A DNA stretch of 42,395 nucleotides, taken from contig JAJOJU010000016.1 of NCBI GenBank assembly GCA_021208265.1, positions 1 through 42,395 on the forward strand. Direction: 5' to 3'. The notes beneath the pieces were generated by a model. That model did no database searches. It worked only from the letters and a program-made list of their open reading frames with translations, and was not told where the DNA came from. Below are positions 27,277 through 37,869 of this stretch, one piece after another. The DNA is from Alphaproteobacteria bacterium (GTDB lineage: Bacteria > Pseudomonadota > Alphaproteobacteria > Micavibrionales > Micavibrionaceae). Position numbers and translations under genes: made by a program. How positions within the stretch are numbered: the first letter of the stretch is position 1; the number at the start of each line of letters is the position of its first letter.

Positions 27277-28002
27277 CTATTCCAGCTCAAAATTGACGGT
27301 GCTGACAACCCGCACAGTTTTATAGCGGGATTGGCCTTGCATATATCCATCTTCGGAATCGCGCGGTAAAATCTGGAACACCCCTTGATTGGCGTATTTG
27401 ATGGAGCCGACATGAGTGCCGGAATCCTTGGCGAACTGGGTGGCGCTCTCGCGGGCGCTTTGTGTGGCCTCTGCGATCATTTCAGGTTTCAAATCATTCA
27501 GGCCCGTAAACACATATTCCAGCGGATTGCGGCCCTGTTCGTTGGCAATTGCCACGTTTTGCAGCAGCAGCTCCCCCATACCGGCAAAGGCTTTATCCAG
27601 CGTATCAACGGCCTTGGTGCGCACGGTGATGTTGGATGTGATGATATAGCGCGGCCCCGCGATATCGCCAGAGCGATAGGCATTGGCCAGAAGATCCGTC
27701 ACCTCCAGCTTTTCGCGGCTGATATCAGTTGCGGCAAGACCTTGATTGGTGAGGTAGGTTTTGATTTTTCCGGTATTGGCCGTGATTTGCGCCTGCACGG
27801 TTGCCAGATCATCCCCCGTGGCGGTGTGGCGGATCGTCCAGATGGCAAGGTCCGCCTCCACATCGCGCATGGAAAGCCCTTTGACGGTTACTGTTTTGTC
27901 GGACGCCTTGAATGCCATCAGGCCGTAAGCAATGCCGCCGCCCAGAACGGCTAAACCGAGGGAAAGGATAACGGCAGGAAGAAGCAGGGTTTTATCGCTC
28001 AT
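27277..28002 (-). CDS. SIMPL (DUF541) domain protein
   Basis: This 241-residue protein has one N-terminal membrane segment (LLLPAVILSLGLAVLGGGIA) followed by a SIMPL/DUF541 domain: VTVKGLSMRDVEADLAIWTI, the middle ITSNITVRTKAVDTLDKA, and ESATQFAKDSGTHVGSI. The family is periplasmic and is linked with oxidative stress or envelope functions in some bacteria, without an established activity. It sits 17 bases after the PiT-type permease gene and 4 bases before argH, so it is in one operon with both. Confidence 0.85.
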   Translation of the reverse strand: MSDKTLLLPAVILSLGLAVLGGGIAYGLMAFKASDKTVTVKGLSMRDVEADLAIWTIRHTATGDDLATVQAQITANTGKIKTYLTNQGLAATDISREKLEVTDLLANAYRSGDIAGPRYIITSNITVRTKAVDTLDKAFAGMGELLLQNVAIANEQGRNPLEYVFTGLNDLKPEMIAEATQSARESATQFAKDSGTHVGSIKYANQGVFQILPRDSEDGYMQGQSRYKTVRVVSTVNFELE

Positions 28003-28019
28003 GAATATCTCCTTTTACA

Positions 28020-28985
28020 CTATTCGGCGGGGCCTGTAACCCCGTAATGAATAGCCAGCACAAGCGCAACGGATACACCAAGGCCGATCATCATCTTCAG
28101 GAAATCTTTCCCGATAATGGGGAAGACGGATTTCATCTTGTATTTTTTACGGTACGTTGTGGCGATGGCCAGCTCGCGCCCCGTTAGCACGCCTACAAAA
28201 ACCCAGGTGGTCGACATGGGCAGGGAATTCAATTCCTTGAAATAGAGCAATATGGCGGCATACACGAAATCGATAATCGTGGCGGAACGCACAAAACGCG
28301 TGCCTGATTTATCAAGAACGATCTGCTGGATTTTACCGCCATGTGTAAGGAAAATATAGGCCAGCCAGCCGCAAAGAATAACCAGCACGCCCGCAAAAAT
28401 TTCGATCGGCAGCTGGCGCGGCAGGAAGACGGCGATATTCGCCATATCGTGCGAAAGCCATGAAAACCATAAGAAGCCTGTCGCGATCCATTGCAAGGCC
28501 CGCCAGAATTTACGGCGGTTTTTAGGCACCTTGTCGTATTTCTCATTGATAATGCGGGAGATAATCATCCATAGCCCGTAAGCCACCACAGCCGCCACGC
28601 CGTAACCCACAATGCTTTTCACCAGCATGCTTTGCAGCACGACCGTGGAGGCAAAGGTAGAAAGCACAAGGAAGGTGGTAGAAACAGGCAGGCCGAAACG
28701 CGTGAGCGCCACAAGGATCAACGGCGCCGCCGCGTGATACCACTCCACGCGCACGGGCGGAATTTTCTCCAGCCGCCCGAAAGATATATCGCCGTTATAA
28801 ACCACCCAGCTATAGGTGAGTGTGCCGACCAGAACGGCGCTTGCTGCCAGCCACAGCCAATACCAAGCAATGCGCTTGTGGTTGGAGGCAATGAAGGTTC
28901 CCAGCGTCTGCACTGAATCGTTGGCGATAACCGAATAAGCGGCCAGTAAAAAGCCGATCAGGGCATAGAGCGTGGGTAAATCCAT
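28020..28985 (-). CDS. PiT-family phosphate permease-like protein
   Basis: This integral membrane protein of 321 residues has about eight hydrophobic segments. It carries the two inverted PiT signatures: VIANDSVQTLGTFI near residue 20, with GLPVSTTFLVLSTF, and SHDMANIAVFLPR near 180, with LPMSTTWVFVGVLTG. PiT proteins carry phosphate with protons or sodium. Divergent members may carry sulfate or other anions, and this one is shorter than classical PitA. It follows argG by 6 bases. Confidence 0.8.
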   Translation of the reverse strand: MDLPTLYALIGFLLAAYSVIANDSVQTLGTFIASNHKRIAWYWLWLAASAVLVGTLTYSWVVYNGDISFGRLEKIPPVRVEWYHAAAPLILVALTRFGLPVSTTFLVLSTFASTVVLQSMLVKSIVGYGVAAVVAYGLWMIISRIINEKYDKVPKNRRKFWRALQWIATGFLWFSWLSHDMANIAVFLPRQLPIEIFAGVLVILCGWLAYIFLTHGGKIQQIVLDKSGTRFVRSATIIDFVYAAILLYFKELNSLPMSTTWVFVGVLTGRELAIATTYRKKYKMKSVFPIIGKDFLKMMIGLGVSVALVLAIHYGVTGPAE

Positions 28986-28991
28986 CAGGCC

Positions 28992-30242
28992 CTATGCCGC
29001 TTTTTTCTTGGTGGAAGCCGCGCGTTTTCTGACAACCGTGTTGTTACGGAGGCGCACCGCGTTGATGCGGATGAAGCCCGCGGCATCACGTTGATCATAA
29101 CCGCCTTCTTCATCCATGGAGGATTGTTGCGGATCGTATAGCGCGGCAGGAGAAGTGCGGGCCACGGGGTAGGCGATGCCCTTATACAGCTGCACCGTGA
29201 CCGTGCCGTGGTTATATTCCTGCGCTTTATCCATCACATGCATCAGCAGTTCAAATTCGGGCGAGAACCAGAAGCCGTTATAGATAAGCTCCGCCACTTT
29301 CAGGCTGAGCTGATCACGGATTTTCTGCACTTCGCGGTCCATGGTCAAACCTTCCAGATCGCGGTGGGCGTTGTGGAGGATAGCGCCGCCGGGCGTTTCA
29401 TAAACCCCGCGGGATTTAATGCCCACGAAGCGGTTTTCCACCATGTCCAAACGGCCCACACCGTGTTTGGTGCCGAGTTCGTTGAGGTACGTAAACAGCT
29501 CCAGCGCGCCTGTTTTGGTGACGCCGTTGGATTTGTTGGTCACCTTCACCGGGATACCGGCTTTGAATTCGATATCAATCAGCTCCGGCTCGTTAGGCCA
29601 TTTCGCCATGGTTGAGGTGCGGGAATAAACTTCCTCTTCCGTAATCGCTGCCGGGTCTTCCAGAATACCGGCTTCGTGGGAGATGTGGAGGAGGTTATCA
29701 TCCTCAGAATAAGGCTTCTTACGTGTGGCCTTCACGGGGATGCCGTGCTGGTCGCAGTAATTCAGCATGTCGGAACGGCCCTTGAAGCGGGTCAAAAACT
29801 CTTCCATCTTCCAGGGGGCAATCACCTTCACATCGGGCTTCAGGGCATAGTAACCCAGCTCAAAACGCACCTGATCATTACCCTTGCCGGTGGCGCCGTG
29901 GCCTACATATTCCGCGCCTTCTTTCTCGGCAATGGCGATGTGGTATTTGGCGATGATCGGACGGGCAATCGATGTGCCGAGCAGATAACGGCCTTCATAA
30001 ACGGCCTGTGACTTAAAGGCCGGGAAGATGTAATCCGTTACGAATTCTTCGCGTAAGTCTTCGATGTAAACCTTGCTGGCACCGATTTTAAGGGCTTTTT
30101 CCTTGGCGGCTTCGAAATCTTCGTCCTGCCCCACATTGGCGATATAGGCGATAACCTCATAGCCTTCTTCCAAAAGCCATTTCAGAATGACGGATGTATC
30201 AAGCCCGCCGGAATAAGCCAGAACGATTTTCTTTTTTGCCAT
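28992..30242 (-). CDS. argG: Argininosuccinate synthase
   Basis: ArgG joins citrulline and aspartate with ATP. The 416-residue protein starts [20 protein letters not shown], whose SGGLDTS is the PP-loop of the N-type ATP pyrophosphatases. It also has [15 protein letters not shown], and the length is typical. The C-terminus is a Lys/Arg-rich tail ([12 protein letters not shown]). An AGAGG ribosome binding site precedes the ATG. The operon continues with the permease, SIMPL gene and argH. Confidence 0.97.
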   Translation of the reverse strand: MAKKKIVLAYSGGLDTSVILKWLLEEGYEVIAYIANVGQDEDFEAAKEKALKIGASKVYIEDLREEFVTDYIFPAFKSQAVYEGRYLLGTSIARPIIAKYHIAIAEKEGAEYVGHGATGKGNDQVRFELGYYALKPDVKVIAPWKMEEFLTRFKGRSDMLNYCDQHGIPVKATRKKPYSEDDNLLHISHEAGILEDPAAITEEEVYSRTSTMAKWPNEPELIDIEFKAGIPVKVTNKSNGVTKTGALELFTYLNELGTKHGVGRLDMVENRFVGIKSRGVYETPGGAILHNAHRDLEGLTMDREVQKIRDQLSLKVAELIYNGFWFSPEFELLMHVMDKAQEYNHGTVTVQLYKGIAYPVARTSPAALYDPQQSSMDEEGGYDQRDAAGFIRINAVRLRNNTVVRKRAASTKKKAA

Positions 30243-30391
30243 GGGATGCCTCTAGGTTTTTGCGCGTGTGAGTATTCAATATTCCCATAGCGGGTAACGC
30301 TTCGCGTGTCAAAGTGAAAGCTGAAGAAAAATACTTGCGTTTTTCATATTGTTTGGTTAAAGCTGTTTTTGAAAAAAGGAGCTTGATAGTC

Positions 30392-30694
30392 ATGGCTGCC
30401 CCTCTTAAACCGATACACCATTTTGAACGTGTGGCAGGCGCTGATTCTGCTGAAATCCCACGTTTTCGTTACGTGGAGTTTCATTCCATGCCGCCGTGGT
30501 GGACGTTTAAAAGACCGTGTGAGGTTTGGAATGAGGTAACTATTCCTGAGCTGCGCGATGGTATTCGCCTTCTGGAGGATGTCGGTAGTGATCCTGCCTA
30601 TGTATTATTCAGCGAGAGGTTCAGAACCCATGCCGCTTCCTTGCGTGAGCTTGCCGACAAAATGCAGCAATCTCTGGCCGATGCTCAGCCTTAA
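30392..30694 (+). CDS. Hypothetical protein, about 100 aa
   Basis: The ATG at 30392 (MAAPLKPIHHFERVAG) is about 10 bases behind an AAGGAG ribosome binding site. A longer in-frame version starting at 30314 lacks such a signal. The product is soluble, with a Trp/Pro-rich centre (FHSMPPWWTFKRPCEVWNEV) and a helical C-terminus. It is divergent from argG, and its stop codon overlaps that of the convergent cystathionine gamma-synthase-family gene. No family was recognised. The ribosome binding site and plausible composition support a real gene. Confidence 0.6.
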   Translation: MAAPLKPIHHFERVAGADSAEIPRFRYVEFHSMPPWWTFKRPCEVWNEVTIPELRDGIRLLEDVGSDPAYVLFSERFRTHAASLRELADKMQQSLADAQP

Positions 30695-31987
30695 TTGAAA
30701 GCCGTTTTAAACGCGTTCTCCAGATCCACAATCAAATCATCCGGGTGTTCCAGCCCGATGGAAAGCCGCACGAGACCCTCAGTAACGCCCACGGAGGCGC
30801 GTACATCTTCATCCACGCCGGAATGGGTGGTGGTGGCCGGGTGGCAAACAAGGCTTTCCGAACCACCCAATGACACGGCTGATTTAAATAGCTGCAGCGC
30901 GTTGATCAGCTTGAACACTTGCGCCTTGGGGGCGTCCACCACGAAGGAGAATGTGGAGCCGGGGCCGGAGCACTGGCGTTTGTATATTTCCTGATACTCC
31001 GCATCCTTGATCAAATCCGGATGGTAAACTTTCGCGGGTTTATAAGGGTTGGCGGCAATCCATTCCGCGACTTTGCGGCCTGTATCTGCGGCGCGCTGCA
31101 CACGGATAACAAGCGTTTCCAGCGAGCGGGATATCATCCAGCTGGTATGCGGGTCAAGGTTAAGCCCCATGGAATTACGAATGCCGCGGACAGGTTTCAG
31201 TTTTTCCTTGCTGCCGCATACTGCCCCCGCCACAAGGTCGGAATGCCCGCCGATATATTTGGTGACGGAATAGATCGCCAGATCAACGCCGTTGGGAATA
31301 ACTTGCTGGAATATGGGTCCCAGCATCGTGTTGTCACATGCCGTAACCGGGCGGTAGCCATGCACCTTTTCAAAGTTATCAAGGGCTTGAGTTAATGCCC
31401 TAAAATCCACCAGCGCGTTTGTGGGATTGGCCGGGGTTTCAATAAAAATCATCTTTAACGGCCCCGCTTTGGCAGCATCATTCATGCTTTCCAGCATGGC
31501 GTTTTCATGCATCCCATCGTTGAAGCTAACCGTTTTAACACCAAATTCCGGCATAAGTTTGCGAATAAGCGTTTCCGTGCCGCCATACAGGGGGGGTGGA
31601 GTGCAGAACGACATCATCAGGACGTAAATATGCCAGCAGGACGGAGCTGATCGCCCCCATGCCGCTGCTTGTCGCCACACAGCTTTCCGAGCCTTCAAAC
31701 ACGGCGAGCCGATCTTCAATGATTTCCACATTGGGGTGGTTAAAACGGCTGTAAACAAGTCCGCCGATGGAGCCTTCCGGGCCGGGCTTGCGGCCTGCGG
31801 CAACGTGGAACAGCTCTTCCCCTTCTTCTGCCGAATTAAAAACGAAGGTGGATGTTAAGAATACGGGCGGTTTTACAGACCCTTCCGAGAATTGCGGGGC
31901 ATAGCCGTATGACATCATCAATGTCTCCGGCTTTAAGGTGTGATTATTGATGCTGCGTTTTTTGTAGTTCTTTGGAATGTCGGTCAT
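30691..31987 (-). CDS. Cystathionine gamma-synthase family PLP enzyme (frameshift at 31590-31596)
   Basis: The start at 31987 follows a GGGGAGG ribosome binding site. Features are [51 protein letters not shown] and the PLP lysine in [18 protein letters not shown]7 run at 31590-31596 has one base too many. With six, [12 protein letters not shown] is restored and the protein has about 431 residues. Enzymes of this group act on sulfur amino acids (cystathionine synthesis or cleavage, or methionine gamma-lyase). The exact reaction cannot be told from sequence. It lies 77 bases after argF. Confidence 0.9.
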
Positions 31988-32064
31988 AGAATCCTCCCCG
32001 TGCTTCTTTGTAGCGTGAAGATCTCTCAGCACGAAGGACTTTTCATGCGGCAGAGCCGCAATAA

Positions 32065-32958
32065 TTATCGTGACAGTTTTACACCGGCATGTTCCAGACA
32101 CCACGCCAGAATGGCTTTCTGCGCGTGCAGGCGGTTTTCGGCTTCATCGTAAATAACGGAAGCCGGGGTGGCGAGAACCTCATCCGTGACTTCTTCCCCG
32201 CGGTGGATCGGCATGCAGTGCATGAAAATGGCATGCGGTTTGGCGCGTGTCATCAAAGCCGTATTCACCTGATAAGGCCAGAATTTATCGATATCCTTGC
32301 CTTCCTGGCCCATGGAAACCCAGGTATCAGTCACGATCACATCAGCGCCTTCGGCGGCTTTCTGGGCATCGGGTTCATAAGCGGCGTTTAGGGGGCGTAA
32401 ATCTTCCGGACAACTGACCAGCAGCTCAAAACCCCAGACGGGGGCCGCTTGGGCAAATGTATAGGCCACGTTGTTAAAATCGCCGTACCAGACGATTTTT
32501 TTGCCTCCCAGCGCGCCCAGTTTTTCCTCGATCGTCATAAGGTCTGCCATAATCTGGCAGGGGTGAGAATGGTCTGTCAGGCCGTTAATGACGGGGATCT
32601 TGGCATGCTGCGCGAATTCACACAGCGCTTCATGATCACCCATGCGGATCATTACAGCATCCACAAAGCGGGAGACAACATTGGCGGTATCTTCCACGCT
32701 TTCGGCGCCCGTGATTTGCATTTCCTGCGTGTTCATCACAATGGTGTGACCGCCCAGCTGTTTCATGGCGGCTTCGAAGCTCATACGCGTGCGGGTGGAC
32801 CGTTTATCAAACACCATGGCGAGCGAGAGCCCCTCGAAAATCTGCGGCGGGCTGAATTTCAGGCGCTTTAGCTGGTGCGCGTGATTTAGAATTTGTTTCA
32901 GCGTATCGGCCGGGATTTCGCTTAAATCCAGAAAATGGCGGGGAGTAGCATCAGTCAT
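32065..32958 (-). CDS. argF: Ornithine carbamoyltransferase
   Basis: ArgF makes citrulline from ornithine and carbamoyl phosphate. The 297-residue protein has the carbamoyl-phosphate loop [22 protein letters not shown], and [13 protein letters not shown], where most homologues read HCLP. Length is typical and the frame is intact. It starts 3 bases after the argD stop, so it is in the argC-B-D-F operon. Confidence 0.96.
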   Translation of the reverse strand: MTDATPRHFLDLSEIPADTLKQILNHAHQLKRLKFSPPQIFEGLSLAMVFDKRSTRTRMSFEAAMKQLGGHTIVMNTQEMQITGAESVEDTANVVSRFVDAVMIRMGDHEALCEFAQHAKIPVINGLTDHSHPCQIMADLMTIEEKLGALGGKKIVWYGDFNNVAYTFAQAAPVWGFELLVSCPEDLRPLNAAYEPDAQKAAEGADVIVTDTWVSMGQEGKDIDKFWPYQVNTALMTRAKPHAIFMHCMPIHRGEEVTDEVLATPASVIYDEAENRLHAQKAILAWCLEHAGVKLSR

Positions 32959-32961
32959 GAT

Positions 32962-34158
32962 TTAAAACTCTTTGAGTGTTTGTTCTATTTTGTCCAGAGC
33001 TTGCCCGATTTCGTCATTGCTGACAACAAGCGGCGGGGTCAGGCGCAGTGTTTTACTTCCCGCTTGTGTGGCGAACATGCCGTTATCTTTCAGCTTGCCT
33101 AAAAACGTTTTGATGTCGACCGAAAGATCGGCCCCGATCATAAGGCCTAGCCCGCGCACTTCTTCAATTTTATTGGAACGGCGCTGGATATCTTTTAGGC
33201 CTTCCATCAGTGTATTACCGGTTTTGCGGACATGGGCGAGGAATTCCGGCTTTGAAAGCTCACCGGCAACAGCCCGCACAACAGCACAGGCCAGCGGATT
33301 GCCGCCATAGGTCGTGCCGTGTGTTCCCGGCGTGAAGGCTGAGGCGAATTTATCGCGGGCCAGCAGCGCACCCACGGGAAGCCGGAGCCGATACCCTTGG
33401 CGAGCGTGATAATATCAGGCTCTACGCTGAAATGATCATATGCAAAAAAAATGCCCGGTTCGGCCCATGCCGCACTGGATTTCATCGAAAATAAGAATGA
33501 TTTTTTGTTTATCACACAGTGCGCGCAGACCTTTTAAAAATTCAGGGTCGGCGGGGGTAATGCCACCTTCTCCCTGCACGGGTTCCACGATGATGGCACA
33601 AGTTTTATCTGTAACCAGCTTTCTGACGCTATCCAGATCGTTAAATTGTGCGAAATGGCAGCCGGGCAGATAGGGCCCGAATTGCGGCTGGGACAGGGAT
33701 TTTTCAGTAATACTGATCGCACCGTAGCTGCGTCCGTGGAAAGAGTTACGAAAGGCGATGAAGTCTTTTACATCATGGCCCCGGTGTTCATGCGCCCAGG
33801 CACGGGCCAGTTTCAACGCACCTTCCATGGCTTCGGTGCCGGAATTGGTGAAGAAAGTTTTGTCGCAGACACGGCCCTTGGTCAGAATTTCCGCCGCTTC
33901 CACCTTGGCTTGTGTTACGTGCGATGCCACAGACATCGTGACCTTTTCCGCCTGTTCCTTAAGGGCATTCAGCAGAATGGGGTTAGCATGGCCTAGCGCC
34001 ACAACAGCGATTCCGGCAGCAAAATCGAGATATTCCCTGCCATCCGTATCGTACAGCTTGCAACCCTTCCCGTGGTCCAGAACCATGTTCTGCGGCGGAA
34101 AGGTGTTCATCAGGGCGGCTGAGCCGCGTTGGAGCGTATCTTGCGCGTTAGCTGCCAT
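32962..34158 (-). CDS. argD: Acetylornithine aminotransferase (two frameshifts)
   Basis: ArgD is a class III PLP transaminase that makes N-acetylornithine. Visible parts are NMVLDHGKGCKLYDTDGREY, FTNSGTEAMEGALKLAR, RNSFHGRSYGAIS, LIFDEIQCGMGRTG, LAKGIGSGFP and HGTTYGGNPLACAV. An A8 run at 33444-33451 has one base too many (HFFAYDHF is lost), and near 33373-33378 one base is missing (GFPVGALLARDK is lost). Corrected, it is about 398 residues, a normal length. The start overlaps the argB stop as TAATG, indicating coupled translation. Confidence 0.94.
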
Positions 34159-35072
34159 TAATTGCCGCCAATCGCTTTCTGGATTTCAATTTCGTTAAGG
34201 TACGACTCGCGCTCTTCATCCAGCATTAACATCGTGCCGGGGCCAACGGCCTCGAAAATCTCTTTCTCCAGCGCGTTTTCACGCAGGCCGTTGATCAGGT
34301 GAATACGGCGCACGCCGCCTTCCAGCGCACGGAGGCAGTTTTCCATCTTTACTTTCATGCCTTCGGTGACAACGCCTTTTTCGATCAGGCCGGGGATTTC
34401 CTCCGCTGTGATCAGGAAGGCCGTTTTACCGTCAATCTGCACGCCATCGATATTGCTTAAGAAAACAAGCTTGTTGGCACCGGCGCCAATGGCCAGTTCC
34501 GTGGCAATGGTGTCGGCATTGATGTTGAGCGTCTGCCCATCATTTGTGGCCGCCAAACAAGGCATGGCAATGAAGTTGGAGGAGCGGAACATGCGGCCAA
34601 TCGGGCGGCTGTAAACCTTTTTCACGTCACCCACATAGCCGTAATCAACGTCTTTTTTCGGGCGGCGTTCAACATCCATCCACTCATAAGGCACGGCGTT
34701 GAAGGTAAAGCCCTCCAGACCGTTATTTGCCATGGCTTCATAAACGCGTAAGGACAAACGTCCGCCGATCACTTCCTTGATCACATTCAAGGTAGGTAGG
34801 TCGGTAATGCGCCGCCCGCCTTGTTTTTGCACAGCAATGCCACGTTCTTCCAAGGCCTTGTCAACGGCCTTACCACCGCCATAGACGAACAGGATCTTGA
34901 TGCCCATGAAGCTCAGCTTCTTGATATTGCGCATCAGCGAGTCGAGCGCTTTGTCATCTTCAATCAGATCGCCGCTGGCTTTAATAACAAACAGCTTATC
35001 CTTGAATTTGCTGTGATAAAACGCATTGGCAAAGAAGTTGGATATACGGGCTTTTTTCTTTTTCTGGGTCAT
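34158..35072 (-). CDS. argB: Acetylglutamate kinase, divergent
   Basis: This amino-acid-kinase family protein of 304 residues phosphorylates N-acetylglutamate, the second step of arginine synthesis. LFVYGGGKAVDKAL, GRRITDLPTLNVI, NINADTIATELAIGAGANKLVFLSNIDGV (ATP/substrate region) and GVTEGM-like residues fit ArgB. The N-terminal ATP loop reads VIKASGDLIED instead of the usual KxGG. A basic N-terminal extension of about 25 residues and a C-terminal tail (LNEIEIQKAIGGN) are added. Position between argC and argD supports the assignment. Confidence 0.85.
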   Translation of the reverse strand: MTQKKKKARISNFFANAFYHSKFKDKLFVIKASGDLIEDDKALDSLMRNIKKLSFMGIKILFVYGGGKAVDKALEERGIAVQKQGGRRITDLPTLNVIKEVIGGRLSLRVYEAMANNGLEGFTFNAVPYEWMDVERRPKKDVDYGYVGDVKKVYSRPIGRMFRSSNFIAMPCLAATNDGQTLNINADTIATELAIGAGANKLVFLSNIDGVQIDGKTAFLITAEEIPGLIEKGVVTEGMKVKMENCLRALEGGVRRIHLINGLRENALEKEIFEAVGPGTMLMLDEERESYLNEIEIQKAIGGN

Positions 35073-35081
35073 CTTTCTTCC

Positions 35082-36071
35082 TTAGGGGTAGAGAGGGCTT
35101 AAAGTTTTAAGGCCAAGCGTTTCATCAAGGCCAAACATAATGTTCATATTCTGTACGGCGCAACCGCCCGCGCCTTTAACGATATTATCCAGCGCCCCTT
35201 GCGCGATGATGCGTCCGTCCTGCCCCTTTTGATAGGACAGATCGACAAAGTTGGAGCCAACGATATTCGCGAGCGCCACCTCTTCCTGCAAGCGCACGAA
35301 CGGGGCGTTTGCGTATACATCGCCCGCACATGTTTTGAGCTCGGCTTTCGGGGTAATAAAGGCCTGCGCGAAAATGCCGCGCGTAAACGGGCCGGAGGAG
35401 GGCACGAAATTGAGCTGATCTTCCGTGATCTGCGCCGTGCGGATGATCTCCGGGATGTGGCGGTGCTTGTTGATGTTATAGCTTTTTATGTTGTGATTAC
35501 GCACGGGGTGGTGCGTGCCCTCAGCCGGGGATTTTCCGGCGCCGCTGGACCCGGTGATGGCAAAAATATCTACGCTTTCGATATTGCCTGCGAAGGGGTA
35601 GATCAGGATTTGGGAAAGCAGGGCAAAGCAGCCGGGATTGGCCACAAGGTCAGCTTTTGCGATTTTATCTTTATTCCATTCCGGCGCGCCGTAAACGGCT
35701 TTCTTCAGGATGTCGGGGTAATCATGGGGCAGACCGTAATAACGCTCATAGGTTTTTACATCATCCAGCCGAAAATCAGCAGATAGATCAATAATTTTTG
35801 TTTTACCGTAAAGGCTTGCCACGGTTTCCTGTGATGTTTTGTGAGGCAGGCACAGGAAAACGACATCGCTGTCCTTTGCCACCGTCTCCAGATCGGTATT
35901 GCTGATGGCTAAGTCATAGCCGGCAAGGTGCGGGTAAACGTTACCGACCGGATCGTTTTTATGCTGGCGTGACGTCAGATAGGCAATTTCCACTTGCGGG
36001 TGAGCAAGCAAAAGGCGGAGCAATTCCAGCCCTGTATACCCGGTGACGCCAACAATCGAAGCCTTAAGCAT
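35082..36071 (-). CDS. argC: N-acetyl-gamma-glutamyl-phosphate reductase
   Basis: ArgC reduces N-acetylglutamyl phosphate with NADPH. I chose the ATG at 36071 (MLKASIVGVTGYTGLELLRL), where the nucleotide-binding fold begins. The start overlaps the stop of the P-loop gene by 8 bases. It has the catalytic Cys in ANPGCFALLS, the segment GSSGAGKSPAEGTHHP, and RHIPEI for the substrate-binding His. It has 329 residues. The argB start follows 9 bases after the stop. Confidence 0.95.
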   Translation of the reverse strand: MLKASIVGVTGYTGLELLRLLLAHPQVEIAYLTSRQHKNDPVGNVYPHLAGYDLAISNTDLETVAKDSDVVFLCLPHKTSQETVASLYGKTKIIDLSADFRLDDVKTYERYYGLPHDYPDILKKAVYGAPEWNKDKIAKADLVANPGCFALLSQILIYPFAGNIESVDIFAITGSSGAGKSPAEGTHHPVRNHNIKSYNINKHRHIPEIIRTAQITEDQLNFVPSSGPFTRGIFAQAFITPKAELKTCAGDVYANAPFVRLQEEVALANIVGSNFVDLSYQKGQDGRIIAQGALDNIVKGAGGCAVQNMNIMFGLDETLGLKTLSPLYP

Positions 36072-37135
36072 TCTGAGCCTTCTTGCTGGTAATGCCATGC
36101 CCTTCCAGCCAGCGGGACAGGACAAGGTCCAGCCATTCATCGCTGGGGTTAAAGGCGTTATAGGTCAGGCAGCCGATATGTTCGGATACGATATCTTTAC
36201 CCACATCGTTATCGGTTACCGGGCCGGCGATAATATCAATGGGCAGGCCCAATGCCTTACAGGCATCAGCCAAACCAACAGCGCCCACAGGATCACGCGC
36301 ACAGCCCACATGCAGGCGCACATTGGCCTGAATTTGCGGATCACGCAGGATGGGGTCCACACCGTATTTACCCATCAAACCATCACCGAATTCGATGATA
36401 ATGGCATCGGGGTCGTCTTTCGCCAGATATTCCAGCGCCCCCTTGGCAACGGCGACCATGTCATCATCCGGCATGTTGGCGGTGGATGTAATGCCGCAAT
36501 CCACAAAAGAGACGGCTTTGGATACGCCATAATCCTGCATCTTGTATGTATCGCGCTGCGCGCCCACACCGGTAAGCTTTGCGCCAGAGAGCTTCATGCC
36601 CATGCGGGTAAGCGTTTTAATCATCTCTGCCGCTACAGTGGTTTTACCGCTGTCCATAGAGGTCCCGGTAGTGATGATCAGCGGGATATCGTTTTTCATG
36701 ATATCCAGCGGTTTGAAGAGTGATGCCTGAGAAATATTCAGCAATTCACCCTTACGTGCGATACCGCCTAGAACACGGATGCGGAGTGGCTCCCCCACTT
36801 CCTGAATATTAGCTGAGGTGCATACTCCTGCAACCCCCCCCGAAATTGAGTAAATGGATGCGGTCGCCCACTTCCAGCTCGCTCGGCAGCTTTCCGGCAA
36901 ACCCCTTCAGTGCCATACGGGAGCCAAGGGCCACCGCAATGATATCGCCCTTTTTGATTTTGGACATACGGCCCGTGACAAGTTCCAACTCGTTATAAAC
37001 AGACTTATCTTCCAGAACTTCCGCCGCCAGAACCGTTCCCATTTTGCAGGAAAGTTTGTCGGTAAGTTCCTCTTTTGATTTAAGATTAAGGTTCTTGTTA
37101 ACGGAACCGATTTTGTCGAGCGTAATCTGTGCCAT
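36064..37135 (-). CDS. P-loop NTPase-domain protein at the head of the arg operon (frameshift at 36834-36841)
   Basis: An N-terminal domain of about 100 residues rich in beta strands (GTVLAAEVLEDKSVYNELEL, KKGDIIAVALGSRMALKGF) is followed by a P-loop domain with Walker A TTGTSMDSGKTTVAAE and IIIEFGDGLMGKYG. The C8 run at 36834-36841 holds one base too many. Corrected, the glycine-rich join LLNFGGVAGVCTSANI is restored and the protein has about 356 residues. The P-loop part resembles the DUF1611/MobB/dethiobiotin-synthetase type of fold, which is family-level inference. It overlaps argC by 8 bases, so it is the first gene of the arg operon. Function is unknown. Confidence 0.75.
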
Positions 37136-37320
37136 GCTGTCCCTTTCTTGTGGCTAGCGGGTACTATTCATATAGGACCTGTGGCTTGCAAACAATATGT
37201 TGTGCGCCAAAAATATTGTGTTGCCAGAAATTTTGGTTGTCTGTAACGCGTATGGGGGGTAAAGTTCTATATATTTTAATTGTTTAGTGTAAAAATTAAT
37301 TCATAGTCCGGATATATGTT

Positions 37321-37863
37321 ATGCCTTTTAATTTCTCGAAATTAAGCGTTTTGGTTGTCGAAGATACGGAGCCTATGCGCAAGCTGATTGTATCAATCCT
37401 TGATAGTATTGATGTCGGGACGATCCATCAGGCAAAAAGCGGGGAAGAGGGGTTTCGCAAATTTTGTGAGCATAACCCCGATATCGTAATTTCTGATTGG
37501 GATATGGATCCTGGTGACGGTCTGGTTATGACCCGTAAAATCCGCAAGGACGTTCTATCGCCCAACCGTCTGGCGCCCATTATTTTTCTGACTGGCTATA
37601 ACGCTGTGAAACGCGTGGCGCAGGCGCGCGATGCCGGGGCCACGGAATATATTATTAAGCCGTTTACAGGGTCTGATCTGGCAAAACGCATAGCTTATGT
37701 GATCAACAAGCCGCGTGATTATATTGATGCGGATGTGTATTTCGGCCCGGACCGCCGCCGCCGCGATAATCCCGATTACAAAGGACCACGCCGCCGTGTT
37801 GATGATAGTTCCGCCCTGTCTGGTGATGACGGTTTTATGATCGATTTGGGTAATAAAAAGTAG
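37321..37863 (+). CDS. CheY-like response regulator with C-terminal extension
   Basis: This 180-residue protein has a receiver domain at 8-130: VLVVEDTEPMRK, phosphoacceptor Asp59 in VISDWDMDPGDGL, Thr in IIFLTGYN and Lys in YIIKPFTG. A C-terminal tail of about 50 residues holds FGPDRRRRDNPDYKGPRRR, an Arg-rich motif found in single-domain regulators of alphaproteobacteria. No DNA-binding domain is present. It is followed 6 bases later by an unknown gene, so the two probably work together. The 185-base gap to the divergent P-loop gene has no clear promoter that I would defend. Confidence 0.88.
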   Translation: MPFNFSKLSVLVVEDTEPMRKLIVSILDSIDVGTIHQAKSGEEGFRKFCEHNPDIVISDWDMDPGDGLVMTRKIRKDVLSPNRLAPIIFLTGYNAVKRVAQARDAGATEYIIKPFTGSDLAKRIAYVINKPRDYIDADVYFGPDRRRRDNPDYKGPRRRVDDSSALSGDDGFMIDLGNKK

Positions 37864-37869
37864 GACCTG

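Noticed and set aside
27385-27954. Plus-strand open frame of 189 residues opposite the SIMPL gene
   Set aside because: The minus-strand frame has a membrane anchor and a family match, while the plus-strand product has no recognisable features.
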